DNA of 43,255 nt, from assembly GCA_001768515.1 (NCBI GenBank), contig MEOA01000042.1, positions 1-43,255 on the forward strand, written 5' to 3'. Source of the DNA: Bacteroidetes bacterium GWE2_42_24. Its GTDB lineage: Bacteria; Bacteroidota; Bacteroidia; Bacteroidales; TTA-H9. Positions 37,449-43,255 of this stretch are shown here, in pieces; the stretch's first letter is position 1; the number at the start of each line of letters is the position of its first letter. The notes under the pieces are model-generated. The model searched no databases and was not told where the DNA came from. It saw only the letters and a program-made list of their open reading frames with translations. A program made the position numbers and the translations under genes.

Positions 37449-38681
37449 TTACTTCCTGACAAGTTGGAAGGGGAAAACATGATTAATTACAATAGATTGT
37501 GCTCCGAGCAAGGCGGCTTTATCACCAAGACCGGAAATGACAATCTGCGCTTCCTTTCTTATTTTGCTAATAGCACATTGATTAAGCGATTGATTGATAG
37601 AGTCAAGTAATAGGTGACCAGTTTGGGAAATAACTCCGCCAAGGATAATCATTTCAGGATTGTGAAGGTGAACAAGTGTAGCGAGACCTCGTCCTAGCCA
37701 GTTACCACACTCCGCGATCAAATGAATGGAAAGCGGATCATCGGCAAGTGCCGCAGCAATAACATCTTCGTAGCTGATATTCATATTTGACTGAAGTGAA
37801 CTTACAGCCCCCCTGGCAAGTTCTTCATGTATTCTGCGTTCGAGAGCAGGACCCGATGTAAGGGTCTCCAGGCAACCATTTTTTCCACAAATACACTGAA
37901 CGCCATCATCCATTATCTTGATATGGCCAAACTCACCGGCAAAACCATTTGCACCCTGATAAATCTTCCCGTCGAAAATCATTCCAAGGCCAAGGCCTGC
38001 CCCGATGTTTAAACAGAGAATATTGTTTTTCCCTTTGGCCTTTCCAAATCTGAATTCCCCCATAGTCATCATGCGGGCATCATTGTCAATAAAGACTGGT
38101 ATGCCAAGCTTTTCCTGAAAAACGTCTCTGATAGGTTGTTGGCTATAAGTCAGATGCGTGAATGAGCAACCCGACTGTGGATTTAGCAGGCCAGGTAAAG
38201 CGATCCCGGCTCCAATCAGGCGTTCTGTTCCGCCACAGGCCTCTTGCGTGAACTTAAGTGCTTTATCGATAACAAATTCAACATACTCAGGTGTGTTTTC
38301 AAGGGGGGTATCAAAATGTAGTACTCTTCCTACCAATTCATTTTGTAAATCCATCAGCGCTATTCTGACCGAAAACAGACTGATGTCAATGGCAAGAACA
38401 AAGCCACTTTCAGGGTTGATGCCAAAAAGGTTAGGCCGCCGACCACCGATTGAATTTCCCAGCCCCAAATCATTAACTATCTTTAGGTCGATAAGATAAA
38501 GCAGCGACCTGTTGATCGTGGGAATGCTGATATTAAGTAACTGACTGAGTTCCGGATTAGATAGCGGGCCAAGATGATAAAGAAGTGACACGATATGCTG
38601 CCAGAGCATCTGACGTTTTTTCCCAATCGTTGTTGTCTCATTTGAACGAAACAGTTTATTGAGCGTGGATGTTTGGTTCAT
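37449..38681 (-). CDS. ROK family transcriptional regulator (NagC/Mlc type)
   Basis: A 410-residue regulator. Residues about 25-95 form a winged helix-turn-helix (LGPLSNPELSQLLNISIPTI, NRSLLYLIDLKIV), followed by the ROK sugar-kinase fold. The ATP-type loop LNIGAGLGLGMIF, the sugar-contact segment GFAGEFGHI and the zinc motif VQCICGKNGCLETL are all intact, so it could bind a sugar ligand. ROK repressors normally control adjacent sugar genes; it is the first gene of the operon with cutC, the beta-galactosidase, nagB/PIG-L and the transporter. A 22-bp palindrome lies 198 bp upstream, in the divergent region shared with exbB. Confidence 0.9.
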   Translation of the reverse strand: MNQTSTLNKLFRSNETTTIGKKRQMLWQHIVSLLYHLGPLSNPELSQLLNISIPTINRSLLYLIDLKIVNDLGLGNSIGGRRPNLFGINPESGFVLAIDISLFSVRIALMDLQNELVGRVLHFDTPLENTPEYVEFVIDKALKFTQEACGGTERLIGAGIALPGLLNPQSGCSFTHLTYSQQPIRDVFQEKLGIPVFIDNDARMMTMGEFRFGKAKGKNNILCLNIGAGLGLGMIFDGKIYQGANGFAGEFGHIKIMDDGVQCICGKNGCLETLTSGPALERRIHEELARGAVSSLQSNMNISYEDVIAAALADDPLSIHLIAECGNWLGRGLATLVHLHNPEMIILGGVISQTGHLLLDSINQSLNQCAISKIRKEAQIVISGLGDKAALLGAQSIVINHVFPFQLVRK

Positions 38682-38878
38682 AAGGATATTTGTAAGGTTA
38701 AAAAATGGAGTAAAAGTAAAGATTTTTCTTAAAGCAAATTGTGTTTAGGATTTTTTTTATGAAGTTTACAAAGTTTTTATTCGATTACTATTTATATCAA
38801 TCTGTATTGCAATATATTTGTGATATTAATCATAAAAATTACAAATGGATACTAAATTTCGTAAATATGAGTTTACAC

Positions 38879-38900
38879 TGTGAACAAATCTTTGTTCACA
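38879..38900. promoter_or_regulatory. Perfect 22-bp palindrome, candidate operator
   Basis: Arms TGTGAACAAA and TTTGTTCACA separated by TC make an uninterrupted palindrome. It lies in the divergent region between the ROK regulator and exbB, 63 bp before the exbB start. It fits an operator for a dimeric repressor; a CRP site is excluded by the 12-bp spacing between TGTGA and TCACA. Confidence 0.5.
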
Positions 38901-38962
38901 ACAAACCAAACGGTTTTGTTCAGGGTAAGCCAGAATAGCATTAATTTAGCCGCAAAAATTAT

Positions 38963-39688
38963 ATGATGTTAGCAGGAATCTTTCTTCAGACTATGCCAGC
39001 TGCCACTACGGTGGCCGATACGGTGCAGAAAATACAGAATGCCGCAGTACAGACTGCCGGAGAAGTAACATTACCAGCCTGGGAGTTGACGCTCAAAGGG
39101 GGATGGATTATGGCTATTCTGGGGTTGATGAGCCTTATTGCAATTTACGTTTTCATTGATCGATATTTGGCCATAAACAGGGCATCACGTGATGAAGGCA
39201 ATTTTATGAACAATTTGCGCGATTTTATTCATCAGGGGAAAATTGATGCAGCAAAAGCGCTTTGCAAGTCGAATGATTCACCTATCGCACGGATGGTTGA
39301 AAAAGGATTGCTTCGGTTAGGCAGACCTTTAAACGATATCAATGCCACCATCGAAAACGTTGGGAAGTTAGAGATTTCCCGGCTTGAGAAGAACATGGCC
39401 GGCCTTGCCACCATTTCGGGTGCCGGTCCGATGCTCGGTTTCCTTGGAACTGTGACCGGTATGATCAGAGCCTTTTACAACATGGCCATGGCCGGAAATA
39501 ATATAGACATTCAGATTTTGTCGAGTGGTATCTATGAAGCAATGGTGACAACAGTAGGAGGTTTAATCGTGGGAGTTTTGGCTTACGTGGCTTATAACAT
39601 TTTAGTCTCACGTATCGAAAAACTGGTTTTTAAACTTGAGTTTACCGCTACTGAATTTATGGATTTACTAAATGAACCGGCCTCCTAA
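38963..39688 (+). CDS. exbB: ExbB/TolQ-type proton channel subunit
   Basis: A 241-residue inner-membrane protein of the MotA/TolQ/ExbB family. Three membrane segments are visible: about 46-67 (GGWIMAILGLMSLIAIYVFI), about 147-170 (LATISGAGPMLGFLGTVTGM) and about 195-216 (TTVGGLIVGVLAYVAYNILV), with the long cytoplasmic loop between the first two. It forms the proton-conducting complex that powers TonB. Two ATG codons are adjacent; the first is used. ExbD follows by 11 bp and TonB after that, so the trio is one operon that can energise the receptor at 16.5-19.8 kb and others elsewhere. Confidence 0.93.
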   Translation: MMLAGIFLQTMPAATTVADTVQKIQNAAVQTAGEVTLPAWELTLKGGWIMAILGLMSLIAIYVFIDRYLAINRASRDEGNFMNNLRDFIHQGKIDAAKALCKSNDSPIARMVEKGLLRLGRPLNDINATIENVGKLEISRLEKNMAGLATISGAGPMLGFLGTVTGMIRAFYNMAMAGNNIDIQILSSGIYEAMVTTVGGLIVGVLAYVAYNILVSRIEKLVFKLEFTATEFMDLLNEPAS

Positions 39689-39699
39689 ACAGCTGTGCC

Positions 39700-40134
39700 A
39701 TGGCAATTACATCCCGAAATAGAATAAGAACCGAATTCAGTTCCGCGTCAATGTCGGATCTGGTATTTTTGTTGCTCATCTTCTTCATGATTACCAGTAC
39801 ACTGGTTAGTCCCAATGCCGTGAAACTGATGTTGCCTGATAGCAAAAGCAAGACCATGGCAAGGCAGTCTGTGACTGTTTATATTGACGATCAATTTCAA
39901 TACCTGGTTGATGCTAACAAAAATGGTAAGCCAATCGTTGCTGATCTGCCCTTGTTGACCGATTACATTACAACCAGCCTCAACGGACAGCCCGAAGACG
40001 CCTCTGTTGTGTTGCGCAGCGACAAGTCAGTACCAGTACAATATGTTGTGAATGTCTTCGATATTGTGAATGAACTCAATTCACAGTCAGGTCAAAAATA
40101 TAAAGTGATACTGGCTACCAAGCCAGCTAAATAG
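39700..40134 (+). CDS. exbD: ExbD/TolR-type energy transducer subunit
   Basis: A 144-residue protein with a single N-terminal membrane segment (about 19-37) holding the conserved proton-binding Asp, D20, in SMSDLVFLLLIFFMITST, followed by a periplasmic domain ending in VVLRSDKSVPVQYVVNVFDI and YKVILATKP. Length and layout are standard for ExbD. It lies between exbB (11 bp) and the tonB-like gene (7 bp). Confidence 0.93.
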   Translation: MAITSRNRIRTEFSSASMSDLVFLLLIFFMITSTLVSPNAVKLMLPDSKSKTMARQSVTVYIDDQFQYLVDANKNGKPIVADLPLLTDYITTSLNGQPEDASVVLRSDKSVPVQYVVNVFDIVNELNSQSGQKYKVILATKPAK

Positions 40135-40141
40135 TATTCTC

Positions 40142-40909
40142 ATGCTGACCAACGACAACAAAAGAGCATTTGCCGGAACCCTGTTTTTTCACGGGCTTAT
40201 TCTGCTTGCCTTGTTGTATTTCGGCTTTTCCACACCATTGCCCCTGCCCGGGGAAGAAGGTGTTGAGGTGAACCTGGGTTATAGTGATGAAGGATTTGGT
40301 CTCATTCAACCGCGTGAACAACCGGCTGCACAATCAGCCTCGACTCCTTCGGCATCTGATCCGGGAAAACTTGTAACAAGTGATGATCCGGAATCAGTTG
40401 CGCTTGAAAACCAAGGTAAACGCCCAGAAAACAAAAATAACTCCGACATCAAAAAGAATCAGGAAAATCAAAAGCCGGCAGAACCGGTTGTAAATGCCAA
40501 TGCCTTATATAAAGGGAAAGGTTCCGGAAGTTCATCAGCCAACCAGGGTATTGCTGGCGGAGAAGGTGATCAGGGGAGGCCAAATGGCGACCCTAATTCA
40601 TCAAGTTATACCGGTACGGGCAAAGGTAATGGAGGTGTCTCTTTTAACCTTGCTGGGCGTGGAAAGGTGTATCTCAACGAACCACCCTATAACTCTCCTG
40701 AACAAGGCAAGGTCGTGGTGGAAATCATAGTCGACAGACTGGGAAATGTGATCAGGGCAAACCCCGGTGTGAAAGGTACTACTACTTCTGATCTTGAGTT
40801 AAGAAGAGTAGCTAAGGAAGCCGCACTAAAAAGTAAATTTACTCCTGACCCCAATGCAGTGGAGGAACAGAAAGGGCATATTACTTACAACTTTATCAGG
40901 CTTAATTAG
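40142..40909 (+). CDS. tonB: TonB-like energy transducer
   Basis: A 255-residue protein with one N-terminal membrane helix (about 10-28; GTLFFHGLILLALLYFGF), a long low-complexity periplasmic linker rich in Gly, Ser, Asn, Pro and Lys (about 50-165), and a C-terminal TonB domain (about 170-255; KVYLNEPPYNSPEQGKVVVE, RLGNVIRANPGV, AALKSKFTPDP). It links ExbBD in the inner membrane with outer-membrane receptors. The linker is Gly/Ser/Asn-rich rather than the classic Pro-Glu/Pro-Lys stretch. Confidence 0.88.
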   Translation: MLTNDNKRAFAGTLFFHGLILLALLYFGFSTPLPLPGEEGVEVNLGYSDEGFGLIQPREQPAAQSASTPSASDPGKLVTSDDPESVALENQGKRPENKNNSDIKKNQENQKPAEPVVNANALYKGKGSGSSSANQGIAGGEGDQGRPNGDPNSSSYTGTGKGNGGVSFNLAGRGKVYLNEPPYNSPEQGKVVVEIIVDRLGNVIRANPGVKGTTTSDLELRRVAKEAALKSKFTPDPNAVEEQKGHITYNFIRLN

Positions 40910-41001
40910 TTGTTAATTTATTATTGCTTTCCTTCTCCATTTTTGTGCATGGTAATACATACAGTTTTTGTTTAGATTTTGTACAAATTGGTGAGATACT
41001 T

Positions 41002-41031
41002 TTTGTATTTCGTCGATTATTAGGATATTTG
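41002..41031 (+). promoter_or_regulatory. Possible promoter of the Rrf2 gene
   Basis: TTTG (41002-41005) and GATATTTG (41024-41031) are 18 bp apart, one mismatch from the Bacteroidota -7 consensus. Transcription would start only about 15 nt before the ATG at 41051. A 10-bp palindrome TTTGTACAAA (40978-40987) lies just upstream and could be an autoregulatory site. Confidence 0.4.
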
Positions 41032-41050
41032 CGTATTCAATTGCTTATTT

Positions 41051-41455
41051 ATGAATAAAGTTGTCCAGCTCTCCGAGGCATCTTCAATTGCCATTCATGC
41101 TATGGTATTGATTGCCAAAGCGGATGTACAGATTAATGTTGGTCATATCGCTGATAGAACGGGGGCATCACGTAATCATCTGGCCAAGGTGATGCAGCGG
41201 CTTGTGAAGGAAGGACTGGTTAAATCAACCCGAGGCCCTTCGGGAGGATTTCTGCTGGCAAAAGATCCGCGCCAGATTTCTCTACTTGATATCTATGAAT
41301 GCATCGAAGGTCCTATCGAACCTACCGGATGCCCGCTGAACCGACAGGTATGCCCGCTGGGTAAATGCCTGATGGGAGGAATTGTTCATAAAGCCACCAC
41401 CGAAATCAAAAAGTATCTCTCCGATAACAAACTGAGTGATATGCTCAGTTATTGA
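41051..41455 (+). CDS. Rrf2 family transcriptional regulator, probable Fe-S sensor
   Basis: A 134-residue winged-helix regulator of the Rrf2 (IscR/NsrR/RirA) family. The helix-turn-helix is at about 25-60 (VGHIADRTGASRNHLAKVMQRLVKEGLV), with the wing TRGPSGGFLLAKDP just after (about 60-73). Three cysteines with the spacing seen in cluster-binding members (C94, C101, C106 in TGCPLNRQVCPLGKC) suggest an iron-sulphur cluster sensing iron, NO or redox state. C84 is additional. It is a single gene with its own probable promoter and no gene for at least 1.8 kb downstream, so its targets are elsewhere. Confidence 0.9.
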   Translation: MNKVVQLSEASSIAIHAMVLIAKADVQINVGHIADRTGASRNHLAKVMQRLVKEGLVKSTRGPSGGFLLAKDPRQISLLDIYECIEGPIEPTGCPLNRQVCPLGKCLMGGIVHKATTEIKKYLSDNKLSDMLSY

Positions 41456-42121
41456 TGAGCCGGCGCTTTAAAAATTCAAAATTCAAGGTTGCCTGCAAAA
41501 ATTCGATGGTTTGTGTCAAATACACTATTGGGCTTTTGCGCATGGCTCAATTTCGATTATGATTTGATGAGAAATATTACGATTATCTCTATTGGTAATC
41601 GCATGGGCGTATATTTTCTTTAGAAGTTTATTAATCAGCTATTATCTTTAGCCTAAAGGAGAAAAACGTCTGGTTCAACGTAAGACTAATGAAGAATTTT
41701 AGTCTGCAGAACCTCAAAGAATCTTTCCGATATCTTCACAGAGAACTCCGGCAAAGCGACAATTTCCATACATATTCCGGAAGAACCCAAAAGGAGGTAA
41801 AAACAGACTATCCATTAGTGTATAGTGCTGCCTGCTTCCTTCAGAGGCTGATATCCCAAAAGTAGATTCAACCATTTTTTCAGGACAAAGAATTTTTCTA
41901 CCGAATTATCTGTGGTTTGTGCAAATAATCTATAATGGATTGGTGCCGGATCATAGAACTATTACAATTCTGTTAATAGTGACAAAGGACGGTCATAATT
42001 GCTCAATATTACTGGCCGGTATGAGCTCAAATGCCCCCAAAATCCCACATTATTCTAAAACAAAACATGAAATATACAAACTGCTGATTAACAGGGATCA
42101 AATATAGTGTCCGTTCGATGT

Positions 42122-42166
42122 CGCTTCGAAGCGGCTTCGAAGCCGTTTCGTTTTTTTTCGAAACGG
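42122..42166. repeat. Stacked overlapping palindromes
   Basis: CGCTTCGAAGCG (42122-42133) and CGGCTTCGAAGCCG (42132-42145) are perfect palindromes sharing two bases; directly after, CCGTTTCG and CGAAACGG (42143-42150 and 42159-42166) form a hairpin around eight T. Several GCTTCG/CGAAGC arms can swap partners. Confidence 0.8.
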
Positions 42167-42619
42167 AAACGAAGCAACAAAGAAGAAGCCCCGGATGAAG
42201 TATAACTAAGATATACCTCATGTAAGAAGAATAGAGTACCATATTTTCAGTATGAAAGGCAAAAGCTGCTACGTAGCAACATTCTTCTTGTCTAGATGTA
42301 GGCAGACCGGCTCCATCATACAGAGGCCAATGCCGGGACTGTCAGATAAGTATTTGGAAATAGCTGCCTGAAAAAGAGCATTTTTGTCCTGCTATTCACC
42401 CAGTTTTCTCACTTGAAGACAGGCTGACTGCCGAACAGAATAAAAGCGGAATAGATAGCGGCTTATTGAATCTAAAGGGTTACGATTTATTTTCGTTAAA
42501 CAGCAAAACACCTTTCATATCCAATTACACTACCTGTGCAATCACTATCCTTAATACCGCTGGTTATACTATAAAAATCACGACCCTTCCTATTTTGTTC
42601 CTCAGAACTTTTCCCAATT

Positions 42620-42660
42620 TTCTGTAAAACCTTACAATTTTAGTTTCACTTTTTACAGAA
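42620..42660. repeat. 10-bp perfect inverted repeat
   Basis: TTCTGTAAAA (42620-42629) and TTTTACAGAA (42651-42660) are exact complements around a 21-nt AT-rich spacer. No gene lies on either side. Confidence 0.7.
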
Positions 42661-42830
42661 TTTGCAGCATTGAAGTCATGTATTCAATTCAACAAGCCTT
42701 TAGTAAGTATTAGCAAGGGAATTATCAGTTGATTTTAAGTAATATATGTTTTTCTTCAAAATACTTCAGACAGTATTAAATAATTTTGAAAAATATTTTC
42801 TAAGCTTACTATTCCAAGTGATAAGTGGTG

Positions 42831-42842
42831 TCCGATATCGGA
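42831..42842. promoter_or_regulatory. 12-bp palindrome, possible upstream activator site
   Basis: TCCGATATCGGA is a perfect palindrome about 195 bp upstream of the predicted sigma-54 start, the distance range where sigma-54 activators usually bind. It occurs once here. Confidence 0.4.
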
Positions 42843-43009
42843 TAATAAAAGCAAAATCGATTTAGTACATAACTTGCCATTAATCGTTTGAAATAGATAT
42901 TTTTAGCTGTGTTGTATGACAAATGCACCTTTAAACCGGATAGAATAAATGTATAAATTTCAGACAACATAAAATTAATATAAAATTGATTTTTAATTAA
43001 ATAAACACT

Positions 43010-43026
43010 TTGGCACGCTACTTGCA
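43010..43026 (+). promoter_or_regulatory. Consensus sigma-54 promoter
   Basis: TTGGCACGCTACTTGCA matches the sigma-54 consensus YTGGCACG-N4-TTGCW at every fixed position: GG at 43013-43014 within TGGCAC (-24) and GC at 43024-43025 (-12). The predicted start is about 43037. Confidence 0.75.
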
Positions 43027-43036
43027 CATATATAAA

Positions 43037-43178
43037 TGCTGTTGCAGGTAAAACTTGGTAAATAACCAAGGTAAACTCTCTTTACCTACTTTTCATTAGT
43101 TGTTTTTGTTGTTTTAAGTTATTAAGTACTTTTTGATTACTTTTTCCGGTTCGCAGTGATGCGCACCGGTTTTTTTTT
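43037..43178 (+). ncRNA. Candidate sigma-54-dependent structured small RNA or leader
   Basis: About 140 nt between the sigma-54 promoter and a strong terminator. It contains hairpin 1 (CTTGGT 43054-43059 with ACCAAG 43065-43070), hairpin 2 (GGTAAA 43070-43075 with TTTACC 43081-43086), and a second AGGTAAA at 43046-43052 that can pair with TTTACCT 43081-43087, enclosing hairpin 1 and excluding hairpin 2. No reading frame beyond a few codons is present. Because the window ends soon after, a role as leader of a gene further right cannot be ruled out. Confidence 0.5.
43146..43178 (+). terminator. Terminator of the RNA candidate
   Basis: The stem is CCGGT / ACCGG, one mismatch, then CGCA / TGCG with a GTGA tetraloop, followed by nine T (43170-43178). 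It is oriented for plus-strand transcription. Confidence 0.85.
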
Positions 43179-43224
43179 GTACTGATTGTACCTTTATATT
43201 CTAAAATAAAAAGCCCGGCTATTG

Positions 43225-43255
43225 GGATCACAACCAAAACCGGATCACAACCAAA
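43225..43255. repeat. Short tandem repeat at the window edge
   Basis: GGATCACAACCAAA occurs at 43225-43238 and again at 43242-43255, a 17-bp period, and the window stops at the end of the second copy, so the array may continue. Confidence 0.75.

Larger units (their letters stand above)
41456..43255. other. 1.8-kb gap without protein genes, rich in structured elements
   Basis: No open frame is convincing. The first 650 bp contain nothing recognised. From 42.1 kb on there are stacked palindromes (42122-42166), a 10-bp inverted repeat (42620-42660), a 12-bp palindrome (42831-42842), a consensus sigma-54 promoter (43010-43026), a structured RNA candidate with terminator (43037-43178) and a short tandem repeat at the window edge (43225-43255). 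Confidence 0.6.

Noticed and set aside
38879..38900. CRP-type binding site
   Set aside because: TGTGA and TCACA are 12 bp apart instead of 6.
42809..43069. 86-codon frame on the minus strand near the window end
   Set aside because: It overlaps the sigma-54 promoter and RNA candidate, is AT-rich, and has no recognisable motif.

Overview
The window looks like a chromosomal segment of a Bacteroidota bacterium, probably class Bacteroidia. The evidence is a type III glutamine synthetase, two proteins with C-terminal type IX secretion (T9SS) sorting domains, an Oar-like TonB-dependent receptor, a DUF4199 protein, and Bacteroidota promoters (-33 TTG/TTTG, -7 TAnnTTTG). No phage, transposase, CRISPR array or tRNA was seen. 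From 2.1 to 38.7 kb every protein gene is on the minus strand; the only plus-strand gene in that stretch is the SRP RNA.

Layout. 0.25-1.06 kb: a YgiD-like extradiol dioxygenase. 2.1-4.3 kb: glnN. 4.4-10.8 kb: a run of minus-strand genes with a complete gene set for GDP-D-glycero-alpha-D-manno-heptose (hddA, gmhA, hddC, gmhB), preceded by a cyclic-nucleotide-binding-type histidine kinase and a T9SS cargo protein and followed by a LuxR-type response regulator. 10.9-13.5 kb: DUF4199 protein, GT2 and GT4 glycosyltransferases. 13.65-13.75 kb: small SRP RNA. 13.8-16.3 kb: LytTR two-component system with a LiaF-like membrane protein. 16.5-19.8 kb: Oar-like receptor. 20.4-24.4 kb: a small protein with a sorting-type C-terminus and a 1225-residue surface protein with eighteen 25-residue DUF285/BspA-type repeats. 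24.7-28.1 kb: a membrane histidine kinase and its response regulator. 29.5-38.7 kb: a sugar operon (ROK regulator, CutC, periplasmic GH2 beta-galactosidase with a nested LamG domain, NagB/PIG-L fusion, FHS-type sugar transporter). 39.0-40.9 kb: exbB-exbD-tonB. 41.05-41.46 kb: Rrf2-type regulator. 41.5-43.3 kb: no gene, but several structured elements.

The most unusual material is in the non-coding gaps. The gaps after ygiD and after the sugar operon carry two ungapped copies of one roughly 285-bp element (offset 27,638 bp; my hand count is 155 of 206 identical positions over the core). Each copy has three CAAAG boxes spaced exactly 11 bp apart and a TGGCAC box. In the second copy TGGCAC is part of a near-consensus sigma-54 promoter about 170 bp before a strong terminator. 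A third site near the window end has a full-consensus sigma-54 promoter followed by about 140 nt with alternative hairpins and a terminator. Together they suggest sigma-54-dependent small RNAs. This is inference from sequence only.

How the genes work together: the window mixes cell-surface construction (heptose nucleotide sugar, glycosyltransferases, T9SS cargo), envelope sensing (three two-component pairs), TonB-energised uptake and use of galactosides and amino sugars, with nitrogen assimilation by glnN beside one copy of the repeated element.
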